From JARYGU01 sp033795365 (GTDB lineage Bacteria > Pseudomonadota > Alphaproteobacteria > Rhizobiales > Rhizobiaceae): a DNA stretch of 64,000 bases. The notes under the pieces are model-generated. The model was not told the DNA's origin. It was given only the letters and a program-made list of their open reading frames with translations, and did no database searches. Numbering within the stretch: position 1 is the stretch's first letter; each line of letters opens with the position of its first letter. The stretch lies in contig JARYGU010000017.1 in NCBI GenBank assembly GCA_033795365.1, positions 1 through 64,000 of the forward strand, given 5' to 3'. Below are positions 1-8,728 of this stretch, in pieces. A program made the translations under genes and the position numbers.

Positions 1-12
1 AACATATAGCAA

Positions 13-67
13 AACCGCTTCTAGCGGTTCAAGCGCAGCGTTACAAACCTCCACCTCTGGTGGAGGT
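13..67. terminator. Two hairpins downstream of cysN
   Basis: Two perfect inverted repeats follow the cysN stop on the minus strand: a 9-bp stem (47-55 pairing with 59-67, 3-nt loop) and a 7-bp stem (13-19 with 23-29, 3-nt loop). On the minus strand the first stem is followed by only three T residues, so it is a weak intrinsic terminator at best. It may instead protect the 3' end of the cysHDN message. Confidence 0.4.
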
Positions 68-93
68 CATGACTTGTCTGTTTCCGCTGCTTC

Positions 94-1572
94 CTACTTG
101 TCGATCTCTCCAAGCAGCTCGGCGGCGCGGCCCGCCGTCGTCCAGCGCACGTCCACGTCCTGGCGGCGGCTGGCGAAAGCTTCCGAGGTCATCAGCTTCT
201 CGGCGAGATCGGCGGGCAGCGAAAGGAGCACGCGTTCGTCGTCCTTGTGGATGCCGCCGAGGTCGGAGCGTCTGGCCGTGATCATGCCGCCGGCGACCGT
301 GTTGTTGGTGTCCGGGTCGATCAAGATGAAGGCGCCCGTCGTGCGGTTCTGCTCGTAGGCGTCGAAGATCGCCTGTTCGTCGAACGCGAGCCGCACCTTG
401 CCGATCGCGTTCATGGCAAGGCTCTGGGCGGGTGCCCATTTGCCGCTCTTGAGGTCCAGCGCGCTCACCGGCTCGACGCTGACGCGCTGGCGCCGGCTTC
501 CCGACTTCAGCCAGTAGCGCTTGCCGGGCTCGATGCCGTCCGGCTGCAGCGCGACGAGCTGCGCGTCGAAGGCGCGGCCCGTCATCGGCTGGCTTTCGAG
601 CGAGACGATCATGTCGCCGCGCGCGACGTCCACCTGCCGGTCGAGCACGAGCGTGATCGCGTCGCCGGCCACCGCTGCGTTGCGCACGAGGTCGAAGGTG
701 ACGATCTGCTTGACATTGGCGATCATGCCGGAAGGAAGGACGACGACGCTGTCGCCGGGCTTCACCGCACCGCCGGCGACCGTGCCCTGATAGCCGCGGA
801 AGCTTTCGCCCGGACGCGACACGCGCTGCACCGGCAGGCGGAAGCCTACGGTCTGATTGGAGCGCACCGTCGCCTTTTCCAGCGTTTCCACCAGCGTCGG
901 CCCGTCATACCAGGGCATGGAGGCGCTGCCGTCAAGCACGACATTCTCGCCCTTGAGTGCCGAAACCGGGATGGCGGTGATCTGCTTGACGCCGAGCGAG
1001 AGCGCGAGTTCGCGAAACTCGTGGCTGATCTGCTCGAAGCGGGCCTGGTCGTAGCCGGTGAGGTCGATCTTGTTGACGGCGAGAACGAACTGGCGGATGC
1101 CCATCAGGGTGGCGATGGTGGCATGGCGCCGGGTCTGCTCCAGGATGCCGACGCGCGCATCGACCAGCAGGATCGCGAGATCGGCGGTCGAGGCGCCGGT
1201 CGCCATGTTGCGGGTGTATTGCTCGTGGCCGGGCGTATCGGCAACGATGAAGGAGCGGTGGTCGGTCGAGAAATAGCGATAGGCGACGTCGATGGTGATG
1301 CCCTGCTCGCGCTCGGCCTGCAGCCCGTCGAGCAGAAGCGCGAAGTCGGGAAGGCCGAGATCGTTCTGCTTGCCGGAGGAATCGCGCCGGAGCGTCGCGG
1401 CCTGGTCTTCCTTGACGGCCTTGGTGTCCCAGAGCAGGCGGCCGATCAGCGTGGATTTGCCGTCGTCGACGCTGCCGCAGGTGATGAGGCGAAGCGGGCG
1501 GGAATCGCGGGTCGGGCGGACCGTTTCGTCCGCCGGGAGAACTTCGGCGGTTGCAGTTGCGGATACGGTCAT
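94..1572 (-). CDS. cysN: Sulfate adenylyltransferase subunit 1 (GTPase)
   Basis: This is the GTPase subunit of ATP sulfurylase, which with CysD makes adenosine 5'-phosphosulfate (APS) from sulfate and ATP. The 492-aa product has an elongation-factor-like G domain: the P-loop GSVDDGKST lies at about residues 33-41, followed by DTPGHEQY and the NKID specificity motif, then beta-barrel domains. It ends at the normal place for a stand-alone CysN and has no fused CysC/NodQ kinase domain. The start at 1572 (MTVSATATAE) lies one base beyond the cysD stop, as expected for coupled translation; a longer upstream extension in the same frame would run through cysD and is unlikely. It is the last gene of cysH-cysD-cysN. 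Confidence 0.96.
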   Translation of the reverse strand: MTVSATATAEVLPADETVRPTRDSRPLRLITCGSVDDGKSTLIGRLLWDTKAVKEDQAATLRRDSSGKQNDLGLPDFALLLDGLQAEREQGITIDVAYRYFSTDHRSFIVADTPGHEQYTRNMATGASTADLAILLVDARVGILEQTRRHATIATLMGIRQFVLAVNKIDLTGYDQARFEQISHEFRELALSLGVKQITAIPVSALKGENVVLDGSASMPWYDGPTLVETLEKATVRSNQTVGFRLPVQRVSRPGESFRGYQGTVAGGAVKPGDSVVVLPSGMIANVKQIVTFDLVRNAAVAGDAITLVLDRQVDVARGDMIVSLESQPMTGRAFDAQLVALQPDGIEPGKRYWLKSGSRRQRVSVEPVSALDLKSGKWAPAQSLAMNAIGKVRLAFDEQAIFDAYEQNRTTGAFILIDPDTNNTVAGGMITARRSDLGGIHKDDERVLLSLPADLAEKLMTSEAFASRRQDVDVRWTTAGRAAELLGEIDK

Positions 1573-1573
1573 C

Positions 1574-2527
1574 TCAGAAATACCCTTCGCGTTTCTTCTT
1601 TTCCATGGAGCCGGACTGGTCGCGGTCGATCGCGCGGCCCTGGCGCTCGGAGACGGTGGCCGTCTCGAGCTCGGCAATGATGTCGTCGAGCGTGGTGGCG
1701 CCGGAGCGGATGGCGCCGGTCAGCGGAAAGCAGCCGAGCGTACGGAAACGGATGACGCCTTCCTGCTTCACTTCGCCGGGCAGAAGTTCCAGACGCGGAT
1801 CCTCGGCGAGGATCATCATGCCGTCGCGCTCCACATAAGGCCGCTTCTTCGCGAAATAGAGCGGCACGATGGGGATCTCCTCGGCCTGGATGTAGCGCCA
1901 GATGTCCACTTCCGTCCAGTTCGACAGAGGGAAGGCGCGTACGCTTTCGCCCTGGCGGATCATGCCGTTGTAGATGTTCCAGAGTTCGGGGCGCTGGTTG
2001 CGCGGGTCCCAGCGGTGATCGGGCGTGCGGAAGGAATAGATGCGCTCCTTGGCGCGCGAGGCTTCCTCGTCGCGCCGCGCGCCGCCGAAGGCCGCATCGA
2101 ACTTGCCGGCATCGAGCGCCTGGCGCAGCGCCTCGGTCTTCATGATGTCGGTGTAGAGCGCCGAGCCGTGGGTGAACGGCGTCACGTTCTCCGCCGCCCC
2201 GCGCGGGTTGACGTGCTCGATCAGGTCGAGGTCGTATCGCTTCACGATCTCGTTGCGAAACGCGATCATCTCGGCGAATTTCCAGCCGGTGTTGACGTGC
2301 AGGAGCGGGAAGGGCACCCGGCCGGGATGGAAGGCCTTGCGCGCGAGATGCAGCAGGACGGAGGAATCCTTGCCGATCGAATAGAGCATCACCGGCCGTT
2401 CGAATTCGGCGGCGACTTCGCGGAAGATGTGGATTGCCTCGTTTTCAAGGGCTTTGAGATGCGGATCGAGCGGCGGCTTGCTTGACGCGGCGTGCCACGT
2501 TTCCACCTTATGCGATGTGTCGGACAT
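1574..2527 (-). CDS. cysD: Sulfate adenylyltransferase subunit 2
   Basis: This is the catalytic subunit of ATP sulfurylase, partner of CysN, in cytosolic sulfate activation. The 317-aa product belongs to the PP-loop PAPS-reductase-like family, with the nucleotide-binding loop YSIGKDSSV near residues 50-58, followed by LLHVNTGWKF and the family motif FGGARRDEE. The length is normal. It follows cysH after 48 bp and is separated by one base from cysN, so the three genes form an operon. Confidence 0.97.
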   Translation of the reverse strand: MSDTSHKVETWHAASSKPPLDPHLKALENEAIHIFREVAAEFERPVMLYSIGKDSSVLLHLARKAFHPGRVPFPLLHVNTGWKFAEMIAFRNEIVKRYDLDLIEHVNPRGAAENVTPFTHGSALYTDIMKTEALRQALDAGKFDAAFGGARRDEEASRAKERIYSFRTPDHRWDPRNQRPELWNIYNGMIRQGESVRAFPLSNWTEVDIWRYIQAEEIPIVPLYFAKKRPYVERDGMMILAEDPRLELLPGEVKQEGVIRFRTLGCFPLTGAIRSGATTLDDIIAELETATVSERQGRAIDRDQSGSMEKKKREGYF

Positions 2528-2575
2528 GAATGCGTGAACTCCAGATACGTTTTTTGAGCGCCTTGGGCGGTGCCG

Positions 2576-3325
2576 TCAAAGCTTGCTCGATTCCAGGGTT
2601 GGAAGAGCGGATTCGGGCACGTGCAGGCCGCATTCGCGCTTCTCGTCGTTTTCCCACCACCAGCGGCCGGCTCTCTCGGGCTCGCCCGGCTTGATGGCGC
2701 GGGTGCAGGGTTCGCAGCCGATCGAGGGATAGCCGCGGGCGTGCAGCGGATTGACCGGCACGGCATTGTCCGCGACATAGGCCTTGATGACCTCGATGTC
2801 CCAGTCGGCGAGCGGGTTGATCTTGATCAGGTTGCGCTCCGCGTCGAATTCGGCGAAGGGCGTGTCCGCCCGGTTGCCGGACTGGCCGCGGCGAAGGCCG
2901 GTGATCCAGAAGGTTGCCCCTTCGAGTGCGCGCGCAAGCGGCTTCAGCTTGCGCACGCCACAACAGGCGTGCCGCGCTTCGACGCTTTCGTAGAAGCCGT
3001 TCATGCCGTATTGGGCGACATAGTCGTCGATGTCGTCCTTCAGCGGATGATAGCGGCCGATCGTGATGCCGTACTGGCTTTCGGTCTCGTCGATGAGATC
3101 GACCGTTTCCTTGAAGAGCCGACCGGTCTCGAGCGTCACGACATCGATCGGCAGCCGGTGCGTTCCGATAGCCGCCGTGATCACCTGGTCCTCGATGCCG
3201 AGGCTGGTGGTGAAGACGGCGCGCCCGCCGAGGCTCGCGACGAGCGAAAGCCGTTCGGCAAGGCCGAGGCCGTTCAGTTGATCGTTCAGGGCTTTTGCAG
3301 TCCCGTTCTCGGTGATGGCAGTCAT
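2576..3325 (-). CDS. cysH: Phosphoadenylyl/adenylyl-sulfate reductase (APS reductase type)
   Basis: The enzyme reduces activated sulfate to sulfite. The 249-aa product has the two cysteine pairs that bind a [4Fe-4S] cluster in APS-using enzymes (HACCGVR in the middle and GCEPC near the C-terminus) and the catalytic cysteine in KRECGLH close to the end. Enzymes that use only PAPS lack the cluster cysteines, so this one should accept APS, which explains the absence of an APS kinase in the cluster. The start at 3325 (MTAITENGTA) is chosen because the upstream extension has no family similarity. It is the first gene of cysH-cysD-cysN and is divergent from sbp. Confidence 0.95.
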   Translation of the reverse strand: MTAITENGTAKALNDQLNGLGLAERLSLVASLGGRAVFTTSLGIEDQVITAAIGTHRLPIDVVTLETGRLFKETVDLIDETESQYGITIGRYHPLKDDIDDYVAQYGMNGFYESVEARHACCGVRKLKPLARALEGATFWITGLRRGQSGNRADTPFAEFDAERNLIKINPLADWDIEVIKAYVADNAVPVNPLHARGYPSIGCEPCTRAIKPGEPERAGRWWWENDEKRECGLHVPESALPTLESSKL

Positions 3326-3770
3326 GGGATGGTCCTGTATCGAGTTGCCCAGATTATCGCAGGTAGGCCAAGTGCATGACAGGAATATGGATTTCCAAAC
3401 TCCTCCATCGGGAGCAAATATCTCTCTGTTATCGCGCGTGCGAAAGAAATCCTGCCGCAGCCGCGCAATCCGGGTGCTGCGCACGCGCGAGACCGGCTGT
3501 CCGGAATCGCGCCCGGTGCCGGTCCCCGGCGGAGGTTTTCCGCCCGCAAACGCCTCGCAAAGGCCTGGAAAGGTCGATTTCCCCGAAACGAATTTACCCG
3601 CAATGGTGGCTTTTCCCGCGCCGGGTGTTTTGTGCAAACTAGGTTCCCGCAGAACCGTTTTGCTTGCGCGCAAGCCGAAGGGAATGAGTTTTGCGTTGGA
3701 GACTTTGATTGTTGACTAAGTCTACTCATTCGATAGAGTTTGGAATATCGAAAACAGGGGAGTGACGAGA
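3326..3770. other. Divergent intergenic region cysH/sbp
   Basis: This 445-bp stretch contains no supportable gene. It must carry the promoters of the sulfate-assimilation and sulfate-uptake operons. Apart from the dyad and promoter near 3711-3740 (separate entry) I see no clear motif. Short open frames here lack ribosome binding sites and family similarity. Confidence 0.6.
3711..3740 (+). promoter_or_regulatory. Putative sbp promoter with overlapping dyad
   Basis: A TTGACT -35-like hexamer (3712-3717) is followed after 16 bp by TAGAGT (3734-3739), about 30 bp upstream of the sbp start. The -35 hexamer lies inside an imperfect 15-bp dyad at 3711-3725 (GTTGACT-A-AGTCTAC, 6 of 7 pairs). It is a plausible operator for a sulfur-responsive regulator; which one is unknown. 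Confidence 0.35.
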
Positions 3771-4796
3771 ATGTCCAGCTTTTCCAGGGGTTTAAGCGCT
3801 ATAGCGCTGGGTGTCGGGCTTTCGTTCGGCGGCGTTGCGGGCGCCTGGGCCGACACCACCCTTCTCAACGTGTCCTATGATCCGACACGCGAACTCTACA
3901 AGGACTACAACGCCGCCTTCGCGGCGCACTGGAAGCAGGAGACCGGCGAGACGGTCACCATCCAGCAGTCGCATGGCGGCTCGGGCAAGCAGGCCCGCTC
4001 CGTGATCGACGGGCTCGAGGCCGACGTCGTGACGCTCGCGCTTGAGAGCGACATCAACGCGATCGTGGAGAATTCCGGCAAGATCAACAAGGACTGGCGT
4101 GCGCGCCTGCCCAACAATTCCTCGCCCTACACTTCCACCATCGTCTTCCTGGTGCGCAAGGGCAATCCCAAGAACATCCACAACTGGGGCGACCTCGTGA
4201 AGGACGACGTCCAGATCGTCACGCCGAATCCGAAGACTTCGGGCGGCGCGCGCTGGAACTATCTGGCCGCCTGGGCCTGGGCCAACGAGGAATTCGGCGG
4301 CGACCAGGAGAAGATCAAGGGCTACATCACCGAGCTCTTCCGGCGCGCTCCGGTTCTCGATACCGGCGCCCGCGGCTCGACGGTGACCTTCGCCCAGCGT
4401 CAGATCGGCGACGTTCTGCTCGCCTGGGAGAACGAGGCCTATCTCGCCGGCGAGGAATTCGGAAAGGACGCCTTCGACATCGTCGTGCCGCCGATCTCGA
4501 TCCTCGCCGAGCCGCCCGTCGCGGTGGTCGACGGCAATGTCGACTCCAAGGGAAGCCGCAAGGTGGCCGAAGCCTATCTGCAGTATCTCTATTCGGACGA
4601 AGGCCAGAACATCGCCGCCAAGCACTTCTACCGTCCTTCGAAGCCGGAAGTCGTGGACAAGGAGCTTCTGAAGTCCCTTCCGGACATCAAGCTCGTCACC
4701 ATCGACGACCCGATCTTCGGGGGCTGGGCCAAGGCGCAGCCGGAGCACTTCGGCGACGGCGGAATCTTCGACCAGATTTACAAGCCCGCTCAATAA
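3771..4796 (+). CDS. sbp: Sulfate ABC transporter periplasmic binding protein
   Basis: This is the periplasmic sulfate/thiosulfate-binding component of the CysTWA importer. The 341-aa product starts with a signal peptide (basic start, hydrophobic core, cleavage expected after GAWA) and then reads LLNVSYDPTRELY, the typical N-terminus of mature Sbp/CysP proteins. The motifs SHGGSGKQAR, NPKTSGGARWNYLAAW and YSDEGQ are characteristic. The ATG at 3771 is preferred over the GTG at 3762 because AGGGGAG lies 8 nt upstream of it. It is the first gene of sbp-cysT-cysW-cysA and is separated from cysT by 108 bp with two hairpins. Confidence 0.96.
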   Translation: MSSFSRGLSAIALGVGLSFGGVAGAWADTTLLNVSYDPTRELYKDYNAAFAAHWKQETGETVTIQQSHGGSGKQARSVIDGLEADVVTLALESDINAIVENSGKINKDWRARLPNNSSPYTSTIVFLVRKGNPKNIHNWGDLVKDDVQIVTPNPKTSGGARWNYLAAWAWANEEFGGDQEKIKGYITELFRRAPVLDTGARGSTVTFAQRQIGDVLLAWENEAYLAGEEFGKDAFDIVVPPISILAEPPVAVVDGNVDSKGSRKVAEAYLQYLYSDEGQNIAAKHFYRPSKPEVVDKELLKSLPDIKLVTIDDPIFGGWAKAQPEHFGDGGIFDQIYKPAQ

Positions 4797-4816
4797 CCTC
4801 AAGATACCCTCCGTCG

Positions 4817-4867
4817 GGCGGCCGATCTCGGCCGCCTCTTTGCACGAGGCCGGCCGCGAAGCCGGCC
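4817..4867. promoter_or_regulatory. Tandem hairpins between sbp and cysT
   Basis: Two perfect hairpins follow sbp: 4817-4825 pairs with 4828-4836 (9 bp, 2-nt gap), and 4848-4854 pairs with 4861-4867 (7 bp, 6-nt loop). The first is followed by CTCTTT. Such structures after a binding-protein gene typically cause partial termination or stabilise the upstream message, so that the binding protein exceeds the permeases. Confidence 0.5.
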
Positions 4868-4904
4868 TGTTCGTGTGAATACGGGGAAGAAGACTGGAAA
4901 ACGC

Positions 4905-5762
4905 ATGCCTGAAACAGCTTCCAGAAGACGATGGCAGTGGCGCCATTCGAGCGTGATACCCGGCTTCGGGCTCACGCTGGGCTACACCATCGCCTATCTC
5001 ACGCTCATCATTCTCATTCCGCTGGCCGGCCTCGTCTGGTCCACCGCATCCATCGGCCTGTCGGAACTCCTCGCGATCGCCGCCGACCGCCGCGTACTCA
5101 ACGCCCTGCGCATCAGTTTCGGAACGGCGTTCATCGCCGCGCTGGTCAATGCCGTCTTCGGCGTGATCGTGGCATGGGTGCTCGTTCGCTACCGCTTTCC
5201 GGGGCGGCGGCTGGTGGACGCCATCGTCGATCTGCCCTTCGCCCTGCCGACGGCGGTGGCGGGCATCGCGCTCGCCTCGCTCTATGCCGGCAACGGCTGG
5301 ATCGGCTCGCTGTTCGCGCCGCTCGGCGTCAAGATCGCCTTCACCCCCCTCGGCATCGTCATCGCGCTCATCTTCATCGGGCTTCCCTTCGTCGTGCGCA
5401 CGGTGCAGCCCGTCATGGAGGAGATCGACCGCCAGGTCGAGGAAGTGGCCGCCACGCTCGGCGCCAGCCGTTTCCAGACCGTGACGCGGGTGCTGCTGCC
5501 CGGCCTCACGCCGGCGATCCTCACCGGCTTTGCCCTTGCTTTCGCGCGCGGTGTCGGCGAATACGGCTCCGTCATCTTCATCGCGGGAAACATCCCCTAC
5601 GTCTCCGAAATCGCGCCGCTGCTCATCGTCATCCGGCTTGAGGAATTCAACTACAAGGGCGCCATGGCGATCGCCACGATCATGCTGCTGATCTCCTTCG
5701 CGATGCTCTTCTTCATCAATCTCGTCCAGGCCTGGAGCCGCAGGAGGTACGGTTATGCCTGA
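4905..5762 (+). CDS. cysT: Sulfate ABC transporter permease CysT/CysU
   Basis: This is an inner-membrane permease of the sulfate importer. The 285-aa product has about six membrane segments and the permease loop EEVAATLGASRFQT with the EAA signature that contacts the ATPase. The ATG at 4905 is chosen; a GTG at 4875 in the same frame would add 10 residues but has no ribosome binding site. The 3' end overlaps cysW by 8 bases. Confidence 0.94.
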   Translation: MPETASRRRWQWRHSSVIPGFGLTLGYTIAYLTLIILIPLAGLVWSTASIGLSELLAIAADRRVLNALRISFGTAFIAALVNAVFGVIVAWVLVRYRFPGRRLVDAIVDLPFALPTAVAGIALASLYAGNGWIGSLFAPLGVKIAFTPLGIVIALIFIGLPFVVRTVQPVMEEIDRQVEEVAATLGASRFQTVTRVLLPGLTPAILTGFALAFARGVGEYGSVIFIAGNIPYVSEIAPLLIVIRLEEFNYKGAMAIATIMLLISFAMLFFINLVQAWSRRRYGYA

Positions 5763-6642
5763 CAGCGCTTTGACGTCTGCAGTTCCGGCAAGGCGGCATG
5801 CGGCCTATCGCGAGGCGGCGAACGAAACGCCGCTTGCGCGCGGCATATTGATCGCGCTCGCGCTCGCCTTCCTCGCCGCCTTTCTCGTGGTGCCGCTCGT
5901 CGCCGTCTTCGTCGAGGCGTTCCGGCAGGGGATCGGCGATTTCGTGGCGTCGATCACCGAGCCGGATGCGCTGGCCGCCATCCGGCTGACGCTGCTCGTC
6001 GCGGCGATCTCGGTGCCGCTGAACCTCGTCTTCGGCGTCGCGGCCGCCTGGGCCATCGCCAAGTTCGAATTCAGGGGCAAGGCGTTCCTGATCACGCTGA
6101 TCGACCTGCCGTTCTCGATCTCGCCGGTCATTTCGGGCCTCGTCTATGTCATCCTCTTCGGATCGCAGAGCGTGCTCGGGCCGCTGTTGAAGAGCTACGG
6201 CATCGAGATCCTGTTCGCTGTGCCGGGCATCGTTCTCGCCACCGTCTTCGTGACCTTTCCCTTCGTCGCACGCGAGCTGATCCCGCTGATGCAGGATCAG
6301 GGGACCGGCGATGAGGAGGCGGCTCTTTCGCTCGGCGCATCCGGCTGGCAGACCTTCTGGTACGTGACGCTGCCCAATATCAAATGGGGCCTGCTCTACG
6401 GCGTGCTGCTCTGCAATGCCCGCGCCATGGGCGAGTTCGGCGCCGTTTCGGTTGTTTCCGGCCATATCCGCGGCCTTACCAACACCATGCCGCTGCACGT
6501 CGAAATCCTCTACAATGAGTACAACATGGCCGCTGCATTCGCGGTTGCCGCCCTGCTGGCGCTGCTTGCGCTGGTGACGCTGGCACTCAAGACCATTCTC
6601 GAATTGCGGTTCGGCGCCGGAAACGCCTCCGGAAAGCATTGA
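5755..6642 (+). CDS. cysW: Sulfate ABC transporter permease CysW
   Basis: This is the second membrane permease of the sulfate importer, forming a heterodimer with CysT. The 295-aa product has six predicted membrane helices and the EAA loop GDEEAALSLGASGWQT. Its start overlaps the cysT stop by 8 bases, and cysA begins 11 bp after its stop. The CysW-specific segment RAMGEFGAVSVVSGHIRG is present. Confidence 0.95.
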   Translation: MPDSALTSAVPARRHAAYREAANETPLARGILIALALAFLAAFLVVPLVAVFVEAFRQGIGDFVASITEPDALAAIRLTLLVAAISVPLNLVFGVAAAWAIAKFEFRGKAFLITLIDLPFSISPVISGLVYVILFGSQSVLGPLLKSYGIEILFAVPGIVLATVFVTFPFVARELIPLMQDQGTGDEEAALSLGASGWQTFWYVTLPNIKWGLLYGVLLCNARAMGEFGAVSVVSGHIRGLTNTMPLHVEILYNEYNMAAAFAVAALLALLALVTLALKTILELRFGAGNASGKH

Positions 6643-6653
6643 AAGGCTTATTG

Positions 6654-7688
6654 ATGGACGTAACCATCTCCAATATCACCAAGGAATTCGACCGGTTTCC
6701 GGCGCTGGAGGATGTATCGCTGAAGATCGGCTCCGGCGAGCTGATCGCCCTGCTCGGACCATCCGGCTCGGGCAAGACGACGCTTCTGCGCCTGATCGCC
6801 GGCCTGGAGAAGCCGACCTCGGGCCAGATCTTCTTCGGCGACGAAGACGCATCGCACCGCACTGTCCAGGAGCGCAATATCGGCTTCGTCTTCCAGCATT
6901 ACGCGCTCTTCCGCCACATGACGGTCGCCGAGAATATCGCCTTCGGCCTCAAGGTGCGCCCGAGCGGCAGCCGTCCGCCGAAGGCCGAGATCCGCCGGCG
7001 CGCCTCGGAACTCCTCGAGATGGTGCAGCTCGGCGGGCTGGAGAAGCGCTATCCGAACCAGCTTTCGGGCGGCCAGCGCCAGCGCGTGGCGCTTGCCCGC
7101 GCCATGGCGATCGAGCCGAAGGTGCTGCTGCTCGACGAGCCCTTCGGCGCGCTGGACGCCAAGGTGCGCAAGGAGCTTCGCCGCTGGCTGCGCGAGTTCC
7201 ACGACCGCACCGGCCATACGACGGTCTTCGTCACCCACGACCAGGAAGAGGCGCTGGAGCTCGCCGACCGCGTCGTCGTCATGAGCCAGGGCAGGATCGA
7301 ACAGGTCGGCTCCTCCGACGATGTCTACGACCGCCCGAATTCGCCCTTCGTCTTCTCCTTCATCGGCGAGAGCGCGAGTTTTCCGGTGACGGTCTCGGAC
7401 GGCTCGCTGCATTTCCAGGGCCAGTCGATCGGCGTGCCGGGGAGCGGCGAGGGGAAGGAAGGCCTCCTCTTCTTCCGTCCGCAGGATATCGCGCTCGTTT
7501 CCGAAGGGCCGGCGCTTTCCGGCACCGTCACGGCCAGCCGTCGTCTTGCAGGTACCCGCATCACCGAGATTGACATCGGCTCGAACGGCCACAAGCACCA
7601 TATCGAGATCGAGGTTCCGCTCGACATCAGCGCGCAGAACGGATCGGAAATCCGCTTCCGCCCGACGCGCTGGAAAATGTTCGCCTGA
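6654..7688 (+). CDS. cysA: Sulfate/thiosulfate ABC transporter ATPase
   Basis: This is the cytosolic ATPase that powers sulfate import. The 344-aa product has Walker A GPSGSGKTT, the signature LSGGQRQRVALARA, Walker B VLLLDEPFGALDA, the switch H in FVTHDQEEA, and a C-terminal TOBE-like domain. The ATG at 6654 has GAAAGG 7 nt upstream; an in-frame TTG at 6639 overlapping the cysW stop is less likely. It is the last gene of the operon. Confidence 0.96.
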   Translation: MDVTISNITKEFDRFPALEDVSLKIGSGELIALLGPSGSGKTTLLRLIAGLEKPTSGQIFFGDEDASHRTVQERNIGFVFQHYALFRHMTVAENIAFGLKVRPSGSRPPKAEIRRRASELLEMVQLGGLEKRYPNQLSGGQRQRVALARAMAIEPKVLLLDEPFGALDAKVRKELRRWLREFHDRTGHTTVFVTHDQEEALELADRVVVMSQGRIEQVGSSDDVYDRPNSPFVFSFIGESASFPVTVSDGSLHFQGQSIGVPGSGEGKEGLLFFRPQDIALVSEGPALSGTVTASRRLAGTRITEIDIGSNGHKHHIEIEVPLDISAQNGSEIRFRPTRWKMFA

Positions 7689-7765
7689 GCGTTTCGTCGC
7701 AGCTCGCGCGTGATCGATGGCCGTTCAAAGTTTGTTGAACGGGCATCGCCGCCAGTCCGGTGTAT

Positions 7766-7794
7766 CCTCTCTGCCGTCTCCATCGGCAGAGAGG
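7766..7794 (+). promoter_or_regulatory. Hairpin containing the ribosome binding site of the next gene
   Basis: A perfect 11-bp inverted repeat (7766-7776 with 7784-7794, 7-nt loop) lies upstream of the gene at 7803. Its 3' arm contains AGAGAGG, the Shine-Dalgarno sequence 8 nt before the ATG. If folded, the hairpin would hide the ribosome binding site. There is no T-run, so it is not a typical intrinsic terminator. Confidence 0.55.
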
Positions 7795-7802
7795 ATTGCA
7801 CG

Positions 7803-8189
7803 ATGTCACGCCTGAAGATCACCAGTTTCGCCGCCGCAGCCGCAATGACCGTTCTTGCCGCGACGGGTTCCCTCGCGCATCACGGCTGGAGCTGGGCGGA
7901 AGCCGAGCAGATGACCCTGGAGGGCACCATTCAGGAGATTTCCATGGCGCCGCCGCATCCGACCCTGCAGGTGAGGGCGCAGGACGGGGTAGTCTGGCAG
8001 GTCGATCTCGGCAATCCGCGCCAGACCGAGCGCTCCGGCTTCACGGCCGATACCGCGAAGGTCGGCGACGCGATCACCGTTCTCGGCAACCGCTCGCGAA
8101 ACGAGGACGAGATGCACATGAAGGCCGTGCGCATCACCGTCGCCGGCAAGAACTACGACATGTATCCGGAACGAATAGAGACGAACTGA
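7803..8189 (+). CDS. DUF6152-type exported protein
   Basis: A 128-aa protein of unknown function with a signal peptide (cleavage near SLA-HHGW). The mature N-terminus HHGWSW, then an OB-like beta-rich region (LEGTIQEISMAPPHPTLQV, WQVDLGNPRQTERSGF, VGDAITVLGNRS), is typical of the DUF6152 family, small periplasmic proteins. The start has an AGAGAGG ribosome binding site embedded in a hairpin. The next gene follows after 13 bp and encodes a membrane protein, so the two are probably co-transcribed. Confidence 0.85.
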   Translation: MSRLKITSFAAAAAMTVLAATGSLAHHGWSWAEAEQMTLEGTIQEISMAPPHPTLQVRAQDGVVWQVDLGNPRQTERSGFTADTAKVGDAITVLGNRSRNEDEMHMKAVRITVAGKNYDMYPERIETN

Positions 8190-8202
8190 CGGCGGGCCCG
8201 GA

Positions 8203-8673
8203 ATGGACCTGCTGGCATGGATCGCCGCGAGCCCGCCCGCTGCCGCGCTGAAGGCGTCCGGCACGCTCTATCTCTTCGTCAACGCCGCGCATATCCTTTC
8301 GATCGGCCTGATCGTCGGATCGATCCTGCCGCTCGACCTCAGGCTGATCGGCCTCCTTCGCGGTCCGCCCGTTGCGGTGCTGGGCCCGTTCCTCTCGCGC
8401 GCTGCGGCGACCGGCACCGTCCTCGCGATCCTCACGGGGCTCTGCCTCTTCTCGGTGCGCCCCACCGAATATGCCGGAAACCCGGCATTCCTCACCAAGG
8501 TGACGCTGGTCGCGGCCGGTATTTTCAATGCCTTCGCGCTGCGCCTTACCGGTCATTGGCGAAGGATGGTCGCCGGCGGTGCCGTCCATCCGCTCCTGCG
8601 GCTTCAGGCCTTCGTCTCGCTCTCGATCTGGCTTGCGGCGGTGGTGGCGGGCCGCTGGATCGGTTTCCTTTGA
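8203..8673 (+). CDS. Small integral membrane protein (DUF2214/DUF6644-like)
   Basis: A 156-aa protein with about four hydrophobic helices and short loops. Its sequence (LYLFVNAAHILSIGLIVGS, then LTKVTLVAAGIFNAFALR) resembles DUF6644/DUF2214 family membrane proteins, which often sit next to DUF6152 genes. Function is unknown. It is in one operon with the preceding secreted protein. Confidence 0.75.
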   Translation: MDLLAWIAASPPAAALKASGTLYLFVNAAHILSIGLIVGSILPLDLRLIGLLRGPPVAVLGPFLSRAAATGTVLAILTGLCLFSVRPTEYAGNPAFLTKVTLVAAGIFNAFALRLTGHWRRMVAGGAVHPLLRLQAFVSLSIWLAAVVAGRWIGFL

Positions 8674-8728
8674 GGCAGGATGAGGCCGGCAACGTCCTCG
8701 CCGTACGCTACCAGCGGGAGGAGAACTA

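Noticed and set aside
1573..1677. Longer cysN start in the same frame
   Set aside because: It would overlap cysD by about 100 bases and encode a Ser/Arg-rich stretch unlike CysN; the start at 1572 fits the family and operon spacing.
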